From positions 1,793,612 through 1,857,611 of the forward strand of contig NZ_CSTE01000002.1 of assembly GCF_001368915.1 (NCBI RefSeq): 64,000 nt of DNA, written 5' to 3'. A program made the position numbers and the translations under genes. The stretch is from Haloferax massiliensis. Lineage in GTDB: Archaea; Halobacteriota; Halobacteria; Halobacteriales; Haloferacaceae. The notes under the pieces are model-generated. The model was not told the origin of the DNA. It searched no databases and saw nothing but the letters and a program-made list of their open reading frames with translations. Positions 35,138 to 44,707 of this stretch are shown one piece after another (the stretch's first letter is position 1; every line of letters starts with the position of its first letter).

Positions 35138-36508
35138 ATGACGGAAGACAACGCACTCACCGACGGCGGCCTGAGCGACGAGGCACAGTCGGTCATCGAC
35201 GAGATCGAAGAGAAGAATGTCGACTTCCTCCGACTGCAGTTCACCGACATTCTCGGAACGGTCAAGAACGTCTCCATTCCGGCCTCGCAGGCCGAGAAGG
35301 CGTTCACCGAGGGAATCTACTTCGACGGTTCCTCCATCGACGGCTTCGTGCGCATCCAGGAGTCCGACATGCGCCTCGAACCCGACCCGTCGACGTTCGC
35401 CGTCCTCCCGTGGCGGAAGAAGGAAAACAGCGCCGCCGGGCGTCTCATCTGTGACGTGTTCAACACGTCCACCGGCGAGCCCTTCAGCGGCGACCCGCGC
35501 GGCGTCCTCAAGCGCGCTATCGACCGCGCCGAGGAACTCGGCTATGACGTGAACGTCGCACCCGAACCGGAGTTCTTCCTGTTCGAAGAAGACGAGAACG
35601 GCCGCGCGACGACCGTCACGAACGACGCCGGCGGCTACTTCGACCTCGCGCCGAAGGACCTCGCGTCCGACGTGCGCCGCGACATCATCTACGGCCTCGA
35701 AAGCATGGGCTTCGACATCGAGGCCTCGCACCACGAGGTCGCCGAGGGCCAACACGAGATTAACTTCACGTACGACGACGCGCTGTCGACGGCCGACAAC
35801 GTCGCAACCTTCCGGTCCGTCGTCCGCGCCATCGCGTCCGAACACGACCTCCACGCGACGTTCATGCCCAAGCCCATCCCGCGCATCAACGGCTCCGGGA
35901 TGCACACCCACATCTCGCTGTTCCAGGACGGCGAGAACGCGTTCCACGACGGCGACGACGAGTTCGACCTGAGCGACACGGCAAAGAGCTTCGTCGCGGG
36001 TATCCTCGAACACGCGCCCGCAATCACGGCGGTCGCCGACCCGACGGTCAACTCCTACAAGCGCCTCGTCCCCGGCTACGAAGCGCCGGTCTACATCGCG
36101 TGGTCCGACCGCAACCGCTCGGCGCTCATCCGCAAGCCGGCCGCCCGCACGCCGGCCGCCTCGCGCATCGAGGCCCGCTTCCCCGACCCGTCCTGTAACC
36201 CGTACCTCGCGTTCGCCGCGCTCATCCACGCCGGTCTCGACGGCGTCGAGAAGGGTCTCGACTGCCCCGACCCGGTCCGCGAGAACATCTACGAGTTCGA
36301 CGAGGAGAAGCGCGAAGAGTACGGCATCGAGACGCTCCCGAAGGACCTCGGCGGCGCCGTCGACGCCCTCGAAGAGGACGAAGTCATCCAGAACGCCCTG
36401 GGCGACCACGTCTTCGAGAAGTTCGTCGAAGCCAAGCGCTCCGAGTTCAAGGACTACCTCGTCGACGTCTCCCAGTGGGAGCTCGACCGGTACCTCGAAA
36501 CGTTCTAA
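35138..36508 (+). CDS. glnA: Glutamine synthetase, type I
   Basis: A protein of 456 residues. It makes glutamine from glutamate, ammonia and ATP, the main ammonium-assimilation step. Signatures: [62 protein letters not shown] (ATP-binding), [20 protein letters not shown] (glutamate/Arg) and [20 protein letters not shown]. The length is that of the I-alpha group, and the adenylylation loop typical of I-beta enzymes (NLYDLP) is not seen, so control is more likely transcriptional (divergent lrp) and allosteric. ATG 35138 is used over an upstream TTG. A T-run ends the unit at 36535. Confidence 0.96.
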   Translation: MTEDNALTDGGLSDEAQSVIDEIEEKNVDFLRLQFTDILGTVKNVSIPASQAEKAFTEGIYFDGSSIDGFVRIQESDMRLEPDPSTFAVLPWRKKENSAAGRLICDVFNTSTGEPFSGDPRGVLKRAIDRAEELGYDVNVAPEPEFFLFEEDENGRATTVTNDAGGYFDLAPKDLASDVRRDIIYGLESMGFDIEASHHEVAEGQHEINFTYDDALSTADNVATFRSVVRAIASEHDLHATFMPKPIPRINGSGMHTHISLFQDGENAFHDGDDEFDLSDTAKSFVAGILEHAPAITAVADPTVNSYKRLVPGYEAPVYIAWSDRNRSALIRKPAARTPAASRIEARFPDPSCNPYLAFAALIHAGLDGVEKGLDCPDPVRENIYEFDEEKREEYGIETLPKDLGGAVDALEEDEVIQNALGDHVFEKFVEAKRSEFKDYLVDVSQWELDRYLETF

Positions 36509-36532
36509 CCGTCGCGCGCGCCCAACACGGAC

Positions 36533-36540
36533 TATTTTTT
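36533..36540 (+). terminator. T-tract terminator after glnA
   Basis: TATTTTTT 25-32 nt after the glnA stop, preceded by GC-rich sequence. This is the usual archaeal termination signal. Confidence 0.5.
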
Positions 36541-36650
36541 GCCGCCGCCGAACCCGGTAGCTCGCGGACTATTCGCGAGTGCGCCGGTCCGGAGCAGGCA
36601 CCACAGACAATAGTTAACACCGTGCACAGACTACGCTACCCAGTAGACGG

Positions 36651-37613
36651 ATGGCGTCCACACGGAGAACCGACGGCCGGTCGCCCGATGCGGAAACCGC
36701 AGACGCGAAGCGCGAGTTCGGGACGGCCCAACGGGTCGCGTTCGAGGCGGAAGGAGTCTCGTTCGAGTCGCGGTACGTCGACCTCGACTCGCCGGCGTGC
36801 CGAGTCCACGTCGTCGACGCCGGCGAGCCGACCAACGAGCCGCCGCTGGTTTTCGTCCACGGCGTGATGAACTTCGGCGCGATGTTCGCCCCGCTGATGG
36901 GTCGGCTCGGCGGCGCGCGGATGCTCGCGCTCGACCGCCCCGGTTGGGGCCTGAGCGACGACTTCCGATACGACGCCGACACCCAGCGCCGGGTGGCAGT
37001 CGATGTCCTCGACGGGGTGCTCGACGCGCTCGACGTCGACCGCGTGGACGTCGTCGGACATTCGACGGGCGGCTACTGGGGACTCGCGTTCGCTCTCGCG
37101 CGCCCCGGCCGAGTCCGCCGACTCGTCGCCGTCGGCGGCGTTCCGGCGTTTCCCGGGACCAACCCGCCGATTCCGCTTCGGCTGTTCACGGTCCCGATTG
37201 TCGCCCGACTGCTCGTCCCGCGGGGACACCCGACCGAGGCGACAGTCGTCGAGCAACTGGCCGTCGTCGGAGAAGACCGGACGATTCGGCGATACCCCGA
37301 ACTCGTCGCCGCGAGGGTCGCCCACGACCGCAACCCGCGGGCGTCGGCCGTCGGGGTCAGCGAACTTAAGTCGTTCATGACGCTCAGCGGCTGGCGTGCG
37401 GGCGCACGGCTGACGCCGTCCGAACTGCGGGCCGTCGAACGGCCGACGACGTTCGTCTGGGGTGACGAAGACTTCCTCGGCACGCCCGAAGACGTCCGAG
37501 AGACGATTGCGTCGATGACGGACTCGCGGCTCGAAACGCTCGCCGCCGGCCACATTCCGTGGCTCGGTCACCCCGACGCGTGCGCCGACGTCGTCGCCGC
37601 CGCTCGGGCGTAG
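36651..37613 (+). CDS. Alpha/beta hydrolase
   Basis: A protein of 320 residues. After a polar N-terminus comes the alpha/beta hydrolase core: LVFVHGVMNFGAMFAPLM (oxyanion HG), MLALDRPGWGLSD, VVGHSTGGYWGLAFALARP (nucleophile Ser), FVWGDEDFLGTPEDV (acid), and LAAGHIPWLGHP (catalytic His). The triad looks complete. The substrate is unknown; the fold serves esterases, epoxide hydrolases and others. ATG 36651 follows TAGACGG. It has its own transcription unit, convergent with the PAP2 phosphatase gene. Confidence 0.88.
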   Translation: MASTRRTDGRSPDAETADAKREFGTAQRVAFEAEGVSFESRYVDLDSPACRVHVVDAGEPTNEPPLVFVHGVMNFGAMFAPLMGRLGGARMLALDRPGWGLSDDFRYDADTQRRVAVDVLDGVLDALDVDRVDVVGHSTGGYWGLAFALARPGRVRRLVAVGGVPAFPGTNPPIPLRLFTVPIVARLLVPRGHPTEATVVEQLAVVGEDRTIRRYPELVAARVAHDRNPRASAVGVSELKSFMTLSGWRAGARLTPSELRAVERPTTFVWGDEDFLGTPEDVRETIASMTDSRLETLAAGHIPWLGHPDACADVVAAARA

Positions 37614-37641
37614 CGCCGCCGAAGTCGGTCGGAGAAGGAAC

Positions 37642-38604
37642 TCAGTCCGCGCGCCGCGCGTTCTCGCCGCCGCCGAATCGGAGTTGCAGACGTGGCGCGA
37701 CGAGGATGAACGCGACCACCGCCGCGGTGGCGAGCACCGTCACCGGGACCGGCGCGGCGGCCGCGTCCACGCCGACCCAGAGGCCGCCCGCGACGAGGAA
37801 CGCGACGAGCGCCACCGGCGGCGACAGCGTCGGCAGCGACTCGTGGTCGGCGAGTCGCGTCCAGCCGACGAGGCCGCCGAGCGACCCGCCGAGCGCCGCC
37901 GCGGCGTTTTCGGTGTGCCCGGAGAGGCCCGTGGCGAACACCACCGCGAGCGCGAGGACGCTGAGACCGGCCGCGATGGCGAACAGGCGCGCCGGGTCGA
38001 GGTGGCCGGCCGCGTCGGGGTCGTCCGCGGCGGCGACGAGGAAAATCGCCTTCAGGAAGCCGAGGCCGAGGAGGACGCCGAGCGCGACGTCGACGCCGTA
38101 GTGGACGCCGAGGAAGAGACGCGAGAGCGAGACGATGCCGACGACGACCGCCGCGGCGACGAGTCGGCGGCGGCGGTCCCACACGTCGAGAAGCGAGACC
38201 GCGGCCCCGTAGACGACAGTCGTCCCGAGGGCGTGGCCGCTCGGGAAGCCGAAGCCGTCGTCTGTCGTGAACGAGACGAACAGGTCCGAAAGCGGCGACG
38301 GCCACGCGGGCGCGCCGGCGACGGCCGCGGTCGGCGGTCTCGGTAGTGCGAAGCCGACTTTCAGCGCGGTGACGAGCGCCAGCGACCCGAGCGCGAGGCC
38401 GACGAAGGAGGCCGCGGTCCGCCGCGGGCGCGCCGTGATTCTGGGGCGACAGAGCCAGTACAGCGACGTGAACGCGACGAAGTAGAACCACTGGTCGCCG
38501 AGTTGGGTGACGAGGCCGAACAGGAAGACGAGCGCGTCCGGTGCCTGCGCAAGGGCGTTTTCGCCGAACCCGCGGGTCTGAAGCGAAAGCGCGAACCGGA
38601 ACAT
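37642..38604 (-). CDS. PAP2-superfamily membrane phosphatase
   Basis: A protein of 320 residues with about eight hydrophobic segments. The PAP2 motifs are present: KVGFALPRPP (K-x6-RP), FGFPSGHALGTTVVYG (PSGH) and SRLFLGVHYGVDVALG (S-R-x5-H-x3-D). It should dephosphorylate a lipid phosphate or pyrophosphate, such as dolichyl diphosphate released by glycosylation. ATG 38604 lies one base after the stop of the upstream BrkB-type gene, so the two form an operon. The C-terminal helices past the catalytic part are an extra membrane region. Confidence 0.9.
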   Translation of the reverse strand: MFRFALSLQTRGFGENALAQAPDALVFLFGLVTQLGDQWFYFVAFTSLYWLCRPRITARPRRTAASFVGLALGSLALVTALKVGFALPRPPTAAVAGAPAWPSPLSDLFVSFTTDDGFGFPSGHALGTTVVYGAAVSLLDVWDRRRRLVAAAVVVGIVSLSRLFLGVHYGVDVALGVLLGLGFLKAIFLVAAADDPDAAGHLDPARLFAIAAGLSVLALAVVFATGLSGHTENAAAALGGSLGGLVGWTRLADHESLPTLSPPVALVAFLVAGGLWVGVDAAAAPVPVTVLATAAVVAFILVAPRLQLRFGGGENARRAD

Positions 38605-38605
38605 C

Positions 38606-39943
38606 TCAGCCGCGGCGTTCGCGGACCGCGTCGATGGCGCGCCCGGGGACGCCGAGGGCGCTCAGGCCGATGCCGAAGATGACGAACAGGACGTAGAGCC
38701 CGAGCGTCGACAGGAAGATGATGAGCATGGCGACGACCGCGATGAGGTCCGACTGGAGATAGTAGAACGCGCCGAGCGTGAGGACCACGCCGTAGCCGAG
38801 CACGAGATAGGGACCCCAGCCGCGGGCCTTCCCGCGGCGCATCCGGCGGCGGACGTAGCGCTTCAACTCGGCTTCGAGCTTGGGCTTTTCGACCGTCCGG
38901 TCGGTCACGTCGTCCTCGAACGCGTCGAGGTCGGCCCGGAGTTCCTCGACCTGCGATTCCAGCTCCTCGATGTCGGGAGCGCCGCGCGGGGAGACGGACG
39001 CGCCGGTCTCCGCGTCGCCGGCGTCGTCCGTCCGCGGCCCATCGGTGTCACCTCGGTCGTCGCTCATATCCGTACGAGCGTCATGTCGGCCTCCCGTATG
39101 TTGTACCTGCCGGTCCACTCCGGGCGGTCCCCCCGGCGGGTCACGCGGTTCCGCGGGCGGGGCGTCGCCGCCGACCCCCGCGAGGACCGCGTTGACGACC
39201 GCGCCCGAAAGCAGGATGAGCCCCGAGAAGTAGAACCACGTCACGAGCAACAGGAGCGTCCCGAGCGCGCCCGCGACCGACGCGCCGGCAACCGACGCGT
39301 AGACGCCGAAGCCGACCCCGAGGAGGGTCCAGCCGACGGCCGCGAAGACGGTCCCCGGCGCGACCTGCCGCGGCGAGAGGTCGGCGTCGGGGAAAACGTA
39401 GTACAGCGGGAAGAAGGCCGCACAGAGCGTGAGAAGCAGCAGAAGCGGCGAGAGCAGTCGGAGGAACGGAACGTCGAGGAGGCCGAGCAGCGCGGTCAGC
39501 ACCGCGACGCCGATGGTGCCGACGCCGATGCTGGCGAGGGCGATAGCGCCGTCGCGGAGTTGGTCGACCAATCCCCCCGCCTCGGAGCCGTAGATGCGCG
39601 AGAAGGCGATGTCGAGGCCGCGAAAGAGCTTCAGCGCGCCCCAGACCGTCAGCGCGAGACTCACCGCTCCGACGCTTCCCTGTCCGGTGCGGTCCGTGAG
39701 GGCCTCCTCGACGAGGTCCTGCCCGGTCGGAACGAGATACCGCTCGACCAGCGTCTGGAGCTGCGCCTGCAGCTCCGCGCCGCCGATGGCGGTGGCGACG
39801 ACGACGCCGAGGACGAGAAGCGGAATCAGCGAGACGAGCGCGTAGTACGAGATGCTGGCCGCGAGAAACGATATCTCCTTCTCCCGAATCGTGTCGACGA
39901 CCGCCCGCGCGACGGGGACGACGGTTCGAATCGTGGCGCTCAC
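38606..39943 (-). CDS. YihY/BrkB-type membrane protein fused to a coiled-coil, two-helix domain
   Basis: A protein of 445 residues. The first 270 form the YihY/BrkB domain with six helices (EISFLAASISYYALVSLIPL, then TWFYFSGLILLSGAVVNAVL). A polar linker of about 55 residues (Pro/Gly then Asp-rich) leads to IEELESQVEELRADLDAFED, a coiled coil, and then two membrane helices (WGPYLVLGYGVVLTLGAFYY, then LIIFLSTLGLYVLFVIFGIG). Relatives of the second part seem to be separate genes elsewhere, so this is an apparent fusion; an internal ATG at the join (MSDDRGD) could also start it alone. Function unknown. GTG 39943 is preferred over a TTG at 39970. Confidence 0.8.
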   Translation of the reverse strand: MSATIRTVVPVARAVVDTIREKEISFLAASISYYALVSLIPLLVLGVVVATAIGGAELQAQLQTLVERYLVPTGQDLVEEALTDRTGQGSVGAVSLALTVWGALKLFRGLDIAFSRIYGSEAGGLVDQLRDGAIALASIGVGTIGVAVLTALLGLLDVPFLRLLSPLLLLLTLCAAFFPLYYVFPDADLSPRQVAPGTVFAAVGWTLLGVGFGVYASVAGASVAGALGTLLLLVTWFYFSGLILLSGAVVNAVLAGVGGDAPPAEPRDPPGGPPGVDRQVQHTGGRHDARTDMSDDRGDTDGPRTDDAGDAETGASVSPRGAPDIEELESQVEELRADLDAFEDDVTDRTVEKPKLEAELKRYVRRRMRRGKARGWGPYLVLGYGVVLTLGAFYYLQSDLIAVVAMLIIFLSTLGLYVLFVIFGIGLSALGVPGRAIDAVRERRG

Positions 39944-40055
39944 GTATCCCGGAAACGACACGAGAGACAAAGAAGCTACCCGCCGAGACGGCGGGACGGG
40001 TCGGTTACGGCGGGGGTCGGCGGTCGCCGCTCAGATACGGGGGCAGGACTCGAAG

Positions 40056-41186
40056 TCAGGCTTCGGGGTCGAGCGCGGCGGTCGCCTCGCGTATCTCCGC
40101 GACCGTCGCGTCGGTCTTGAACGCGGTGCCGTGGTAGTGGGCGGGCGTGGCGTCGTAGCCGGCGTCGCGGAGCGTTTCGAGGAACGTCTCCATCTTCGAG
40201 GCCGAGCGGCCCCAGAGCTTACAGAGGCGGTGCTGGTCGAAGTGAGTCGGCGCGTCGAGTTCGACCGCGAGCGTGTCGAGGAGCTTGCGGGCGCGCTTCG
40301 CGGTGCCGAAGTCCTCGGTCACCTCGTCGCGGACGGCCTCGGCGAACGCCGGCTCGGAGACGGGGCCGAGCCAGATGGGACCGGCTTCGAGAATCCGGGT
40401 CGAGTCGCAGTTGGCGCACGACTCGGGCGGGTGGGCGATGAGCGAGCGCTCGGCCTCGCGGTGGAGGCAGTCCTCGCAGTGGTAGACGAAGCCGGTCGAT
40501 TCGAGGAGTTCGTCGGCCTTCGTCGCCCGCTCGTCGAGTTCGAGATACGCCCGCGCGTAGTGGCGCGTCGCGTGCGAGAGAATCGGGACGGCGGCCTTGT
40601 CGTAGCGGGCGGCGGTGCGGACCATCGCGCCGAGGAGGGTGCGAAGCCCCATCTCGGGGTGGTAGTCGGTGTTCTGCGGGAGACAGCCGTACTTCCGGAT
40701 GCCGCTTTTCTGGTGTGCGCCGCACAGCGGGGCGGTGTCGGTGGCGGTGACGCAGACGAGGTCGCGGGTGTTTGCGAACGCGGGGTCGGCGAAGGGCATC
40801 GGCGTGCCGAAGGGGTCGAGGTCGACCACGTCGAAGACGGAATCGTACATGAGGGCGTTGGCGTTGCGGTGGACCGCCTCGCCGCCGTTGCCGGCGCGGT
40901 CGAGGTTCGACTGGGCGAGTTCGACGGCGTCGGTGTCGAGGTCGGCGCAGGTCACGTCGTAGCCCTCGGCGGCGGCGCGGACGCCCCGGATGCCCGAGGC
41001 GGCCATCGCGTCGAGGTAGCTCTCGGCGCGGGGTTCGCGCTCGCGGAAGGCGCGGAGGACGGCCGCGGTGATGTCTCGGTTCAACTCCTGTGTGGGGTTG
41101 TAGAAGACATCGTCGCCGGTCCCCGCTGACGCCCCGTCGCGGGCGTCGGGAACCTCGATTTCGACGCCTCCCTCGCTCACGTGCAT
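40056..41186 (-). CDS. trm1: tRNA (guanine(26)-N(2)) dimethyltransferase Trm1
   Basis: A protein of 376 residues. Trm1 makes m2,2G26 in tRNA using SAM. Seen are [20 protein letters not shown] (NPxxxxNRD), [20 protein letters not shown] (SAM loop), [13 protein letters not shown] (D-P-F-G), [14 protein letters not shown], and the zinc-binding C-terminal part with [11 protein letters not shown] and CANCDST. ATG 41186 (MHVSEGG) is used; the long open extension upstream is a shadow of the divergent SWIM gene. The two starts are 36 nt apart, sharing a promoter region. Confidence 0.95.
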   Translation of the reverse strand: MHVSEGGVEIEVPDARDGASAGTGDDVFYNPTQELNRDITAAVLRAFREREPRAESYLDAMAASGIRGVRAAAEGYDVTCADLDTDAVELAQSNLDRAGNGGEAVHRNANALMYDSVFDVVDLDPFGTPMPFADPAFANTRDLVCVTATDTAPLCGAHQKSGIRKYGCLPQNTDYHPEMGLRTLLGAMVRTAARYDKAAVPILSHATRHYARAYLELDERATKADELLESTGFVYHCEDCLHREAERSLIAHPPESCANCDSTRILEAGPIWLGPVSEPAFAEAVRDEVTEDFGTAKRARKLLDTLAVELDAPTHFDQHRLCKLWGRSASKMETFLETLRDAGYDATPAHYHGTAFKTDATVAEIREATAALDPEA

Positions 41187-41222
41187 ACCCGCAGTCGCCC
41201 GCGCGGGCGGAAACCGGTTGCG

Positions 41223-41651
41223 ATGCGAGTGGGCGACGCGACTGCGGCGGTCGGTCCACCCCGCGGCATCGAATGCGTTTTCACCGCCACCGACGAAGTC
41301 GCCGGCGTGGACTCGGCCGACGACTGGCGAGCGGCCCTCGAAGCGGCCGGGCGGCTCTCGCCGAACATCGTGCAGGCCATCGTCGACGCCCACGGCGACC
41401 GGGGCGTCACGGCCATCGAGGCCGTCTCCGAGCGGCGGGTGAAGCGCTACCGCGATTTCGACGTGGTCGTCGGCTACGACGACGAGTACGTGGTCGAAGA
41501 CCGGGGCTGTACCTGCAAGGACTCCCAGTACAACCTCGACCCCGACGAGGGCGAGCGCTGCTGGCACGTCCTCGCGGTCGACGTGGCCGAGGCGCTCGGC
41601 GAACTCGACCACCACGACATGTGGTACTCGGACGTGCGGGAGTTCCTGTAG
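41223..41651 (+). CDS. SWIM-type zinc-finger protein
   Basis: A protein of 142 residues. The C-terminal half holds a SWIM motif: [16 protein letters not shown] followed by [10 protein letters not shown], giving C-x-C-xn-C-x-H. SWIM modules bind DNA or proteins; in archaea, stand-alone SWIM proteins are linked by others to recombination, but no partner is shown here. The N-terminus is helical with [23 protein letters not shown] 41223 is chosen over an upstream ATG at 41181 that would overlap the trm1 start. The beta-propeller gene follows after 95 nt. Confidence 0.8.
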   Translation: MRVGDATAAVGPPRGIECVFTATDEVAGVDSADDWRAALEAAGRLSPNIVQAIVDAHGDRGVTAIEAVSERRVKRYRDFDVVVGYDDEYVVEDRGCTCKDSQYNLDPDEGERCWHVLAVDVAEALGELDHHDMWYSDVREFL

Positions 41652-41746
41652 TTTCGCTTCTCGGAACGCGCCCGTTCGGCCCGTCGCCGCGCCGCGGGAA
41701 CGACCACAATCCTTTCCGAACCGCGCCGCGAACCTCGGCCCAACGG

Positions 41747-42577
41747 ATGGCTGATTTCGACCTCTCTATCGACGAAAAGCGGGTGTACGCGGACAAGTCC
41801 GGCAAGCAGACGGCGTACGTCGCCGCGGGCGTCGGGGTCGTGACCGTCGACGTCTCCGACGACCTCGTCGGCGGCTTCCGCATCGACCGCCGGTGTACCG
41901 CGCGGGACGCCGCCGGGTCGCCCGGGGAAGTCGCCGTCGCCACCGACGAGGACGTGCTCCTCGTGCAGGGCGACGACTACCACGAACTCGACTTCGGCCC
42001 CGCGACGACGGTCGGCTTCCACCGAAATCGCGTCGTCGCCGCCGACGAGGACGGCCGCGTCGCCCGCTTCGACGAGTCAGGGTGGACTGACCTCGGCGCG
42101 GTCGAGTCGGTCCGTGCCCTCGACGGGAGCCTCGTCGCGGCCGACGACGGCGTCTACCGCATCGGCGACGACGACGGCCTCTCGCACGTCGGCCTCGGCG
42201 GCGTGAACGACGTGTCCGACCCCGCGGGCCGCCTCGGCGGGACCGAGGGAACCCCGCTCGCCGCGACCGACTCGGGGCTGTACGCGCTCGGAAACGGCTG
42301 GATGGACGCACTCGACGGGGCGTTTTCGGCGGTCGCGTCGATGCCGGACGGCCGCGCCCACGCGGTCGGCCCGGACGGCGTCGTCGCGCGCGACGAGGAG
42401 TCGGGGTCGTGGGACGACGCGCCGATTCCGCTGGACGAGACGGTCGTCGCGCTCGCTCACGACGCCCGCGCCGCCTACGCCGTCACCGACGCGGGGAGCT
42501 TCTGCGTCCGACTGACCGGGGGCGACTGGCGGACGCAGGTGCTCGGGTTGGACGCGGTCGGCGTCGCGGTTCGCTGA
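41747..42577 (+). CDS. HVO_0234-family beta-propeller protein
   Basis: A protein of 276 residues starting [20 protein letters not shown], which I recognise as the haloarchaeal family named after HVO_0234. It is built from repeated short beta hairpins with Val/Ala-Asp-Gly turns ([55 protein letters not shown] and similar), consistent with a propeller of about six blades. No signal peptide, so it is cytoplasmic. Function unknown. Same strand and 60 nt before the PRPP synthetase gene, so an operon is possible. Confidence 0.82.
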   Translation: MADFDLSIDEKRVYADKSGKQTAYVAAGVGVVTVDVSDDLVGGFRIDRRCTARDAAGSPGEVAVATDEDVLLVQGDDYHELDFGPATTVGFHRNRVVAADEDGRVARFDESGWTDLGAVESVRALDGSLVAADDGVYRIGDDDGLSHVGLGGVNDVSDPAGRLGGTEGTPLAATDSGLYALGNGWMDALDGAFSAVASMPDGRAHAVGPDGVVARDEESGSWDDAPIPLDETVVALAHDARAAYAVTDAGSFCVRLTGGDWRTQVLGLDAVGVAVR

Positions 42578-42637
42578 CACGCGACGGGGCTGAACGCAAC
42601 GAAAAGCGGTTTTACCCCCCACGAGAGACGAACGGGT

Positions 42638-43489
42638 ATGCTCGTACCCGGCGCATCCTCGCAGGCACTCGCGGCCGCGCTCGCCGACGAACTCGGCGAG
42701 TCGCTCGCGGCCGTCGAGTACGACCGCTTCCCCGACGGCGAGACGCTGGCCGCGGTCCCCGGTTTCGACGCCGACGCCGCCACCATCGTCGCCAGCACCG
42801 CCAGCAACGACGCCTACGTCGAACTGCTCCAACTGCAGGACGCCGTCCGCGAGGCCGGCGCGTCGGCGGTCACGACGGTCATCCCGTACATGGGCTACGC
42901 CCGACAGGACAAGGCGTTCGAGGCCGGCCACCCGGTTTCGGCCCGCGCGGTCGCCCGCGCCGTCAGCACGACGACCGACCGCGTCGTGCTCGTCAACCCC
43001 CACGAGGACGCCGTCTCGGAGTTCTTCGACGCGCCCGTCGACATCGTCGACGCCGCCGGGCGACTCGCCGAGCCGCTCCCCGAACTCGACGCCCCGCTGT
43101 TTCTGTCGCCCGATTCGGGGGCCATCGGCATCGCAGAGACCGTCCGCGACGCCTACGGCGAGGGCCAGACCGACTACTTCGAGAAGGTGCGTCACTCCGG
43201 GACCGACGTGGAAATCACGCCGAGCGACGCCGACTTCGCGGGCCGCGACGTGGTCATCACCGACGACATCATCGCCACCGGGTCGACCATGAGCGAGGCC
43301 GTCGCCGTGCTCGCCGACGGCGGCGCGAAGCGCGTCTTCTGTGCGACCGTCCACCCGCTTCTGGCTCGCAACGCCCGCACGAAACTCGCCCGCGCCGGCA
43401 TCGAGCGCGTCGTCGGCACCGACACCATCGAGCGCGACGTGAGCGAGGTGTCCGTCGCGCCCGCTCTCGCCGCCGAACTCGAACGCTAA
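42638..43489 (+). CDS. prs: Ribose-phosphate diphosphokinase (PRPP synthetase)
   Basis: A protein of 283 residues of the short archaeal type. It makes PRPP from ribose-5-phosphate and ATP for nucleotide, histidine and tryptophan synthesis. Motifs: YDRFPDGETLAAVPGF (pyrophosphate region), VTTVIPYMGYARQDKAFEAG (ATP loop with R-Q-D), VLVNPHEDAVSEFF, FLSPDSGAI, and VVITDDIIATGSTMSEAV (PRPP-binding loop). Bacterial enzymes are about 30 residues longer. ATG 42638. An unrelated small membrane-protein gene follows after 54 nt. Confidence 0.94.
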   Translation: MLVPGASSQALAAALADELGESLAAVEYDRFPDGETLAAVPGFDADAATIVASTASNDAYVELLQLQDAVREAGASAVTTVIPYMGYARQDKAFEAGHPVSARAVARAVSTTTDRVVLVNPHEDAVSEFFDAPVDIVDAAGRLAEPLPELDAPLFLSPDSGAIGIAETVRDAYGEGQTDYFEKVRHSGTDVEITPSDADFAGRDVVITDDIIATGSTMSEAVAVLADGGAKRVFCATVHPLLARNARTKLARAGIERVVGTDTIERDVSEVSVAPALAAELER

Positions 43490-43543
43490 CGAACCACACA
43501 GTCTCTCGAAACGGTTTTGCCAGTCCCCGCATCTCGGGATAGT

Positions 43544-43774
43544 ATGGGACGCTACGGAAACATCGACTACCCGCGGATGACCAAGACCGGCCTCGGACTG
43601 GGGCTCGCGCTGTTCCTGTTCGGCGCTATCGGCGCGAAAGTCGCCCTCGCCGTGAGCGGCGGTGCCATCCCCGGCTGGGAGCGCACGCTGTTTTTCGACG
43701 CCGAGTGGCTCGGCATCGCGATGGTCCTGTTCTCGCCGATTATCTTCGGCATCGTGCTCCCGCTGACGGAGTAG
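43544..43774 (+). CDS. Small two-helix membrane protein (DUF7860-like)
   Basis: A protein of 76 residues (MGRYGNIDYPRMTKTGLGLG) with two hydrophobic helices, about residues 13-35 and 52-73, linked by a short loop with a Trp. From memory, the starting MGRYGN-DYP is typical of a haloarchaeal family, DUF7860. The stop TAG is directly followed by the ATG of the uracil-DNA glycosylase gene, so they are co-translated; the reason for that pairing is unknown. ATG 43544. Confidence 0.75.
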   Translation: MGRYGNIDYPRMTKTGLGLGLALFLFGAIGAKVALAVSGGAIPGWERTLFFDAEWLGIAMVLFSPIIFGIVLPLTE

Positions 43775-44410
43775 ATGGCCGGCACCGACCCGCGGTTCCC
43801 CGACGACGACGAGACGCTCGTCCTCGAACCCGACTGCGCGCGCTGTCCGGCGCTCGTCGAGTGCCGAAACCGCATCTCGTGGGGGGTCGGTCCCGACGAC
43901 GCGACGGTGATGGTCGTCGGTGAAGCGCCCGGCGCGGGCAACCCGGACGCCGACCGCTGGCGGGGCGGCAACTGGACCGGGATGTCCTACACGGCCCGGC
44001 ACTCGGGCCGCCGCATCCGCGAGACGATGGCCGCCGTCGGCTACGAGTCGGGCGTCTTCTACACGAACGCGGTCAAGTGCTTCCCCTCGGACGGCGAGGG
44101 GTCGAACCGCGCGCCCACCGCCGCGGAAAAGGCGAACTGCCGCGACCACCTCGTTTCCGAACTCGAAGCCGTCGACCCCGACGTGGTGGTCCCGACCGGT
44201 CGCCACGCGACCGAAAGCGTCCTCGCGCTCGACGACGCCTCGCTGGACGGCTTTCTCGACACCGTCCTCGACCCCGTCGAGAGCGAGCGGTTCGGCTACA
44301 CCGTGGTCCCGCTTTTGCACCCCTCGTACCGCGACGTGTGGCTGTCGCGTCTCGGCTACGAGTTAGACGAGTATCTGGAGACGCTGGCGGCGTTGCTGCC
44401 CGAGCGGTAA
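43775..44410 (+). CDS. Uracil-DNA glycosylase, family 4 (Fe-S)
   Basis: A protein of 211 residues. It removes uracil from DNA in base excision repair. LEPDCARCPALVECRN holds clustered Cys ligands of the [4Fe-4S] cluster; VMVVGEAPGAGNPD is the catalytic motif I (GEAPG of family 4); VFYTNAVKCFPSDG (T-N-x-V-K) recognises uracil and gives another Cys; VVPLLHPSYRDVWLSR contains the HPS motif. Start is immediately after the stop of the small membrane protein. Downstream lies an unusual palindrome-rich 297-nt gap. Confidence 0.9.
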   Translation: MAGTDPRFPDDDETLVLEPDCARCPALVECRNRISWGVGPDDATVMVVGEAPGAGNPDADRWRGGNWTGMSYTARHSGRRIRETMAAVGYESGVFYTNAVKCFPSDGEGSNRAPTAAEKANCRDHLVSELEAVDPDVVVPTGRHATESVLALDDASLDGFLDTVLDPVESERFGYTVVPLLHPSYRDVWLSRLGYELDEYLETLAALLPER

Positions 44411-44420
44411 CCCACCGATT

Positions 44421-44550
44421 ATTGCGCAATTCAATAGACGTATTGCGCAATCTGAGATGGATTGCGCGCAATATCAACTAGTTCGCCGAGGGAACTGCGG
44501 GAGGTCGCGCAATCGAGGGTCGATTGCAGGTTCGATTGCGTGCAATTGCG
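44421..44550. repeat. Cluster of ATTGCGCAAT palindromes
   Basis: ATTGCGCAAT occurs at 44421-44430 and 44442-44451; the 12-bp palindrome ATTGCGCGCAAT is at 44461-44472; half-site GCGCAAT is at 44507-44513; ATTGCGTGCAAT is at 44535-44546, with another ATTGCG at 44545-44550. A partial ATTGC is at 44523. The first three sites are about 20 bp apart, two helical turns. It lies between the UDG gene and the HIT-protein gene (297 nt, otherwise only an AT-rich box at about 44678-44690). Confidence 0.85.
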
Positions 44551-44707
44551 TCTCGCACAGAAGCGTTACCCTCCCAATCGACGGGGAGACGGTCGGCGAT
44601 TTCTCTCTACCGGCGCCGACGGCGAGACAGACGAACCGAGCAGCAGACGAGACGGCACGCACGAACCGGTCCGAACTTTCTTTTTCCCGCCAATCGACGT
44701 GCCACGT

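Noticed and set aside
40056..41615. 519-codon version of Trm1
   Set aside because: The N-terminal extension overlaps the divergent SWIM gene and is not Trm1-like; the start at 41186 gives the family length.
42077..44320. 747-codon open frame on the minus strand
   Set aside because: Antisense to the beta-propeller, prs and UDG genes, all of which have clear motifs on the + strand.
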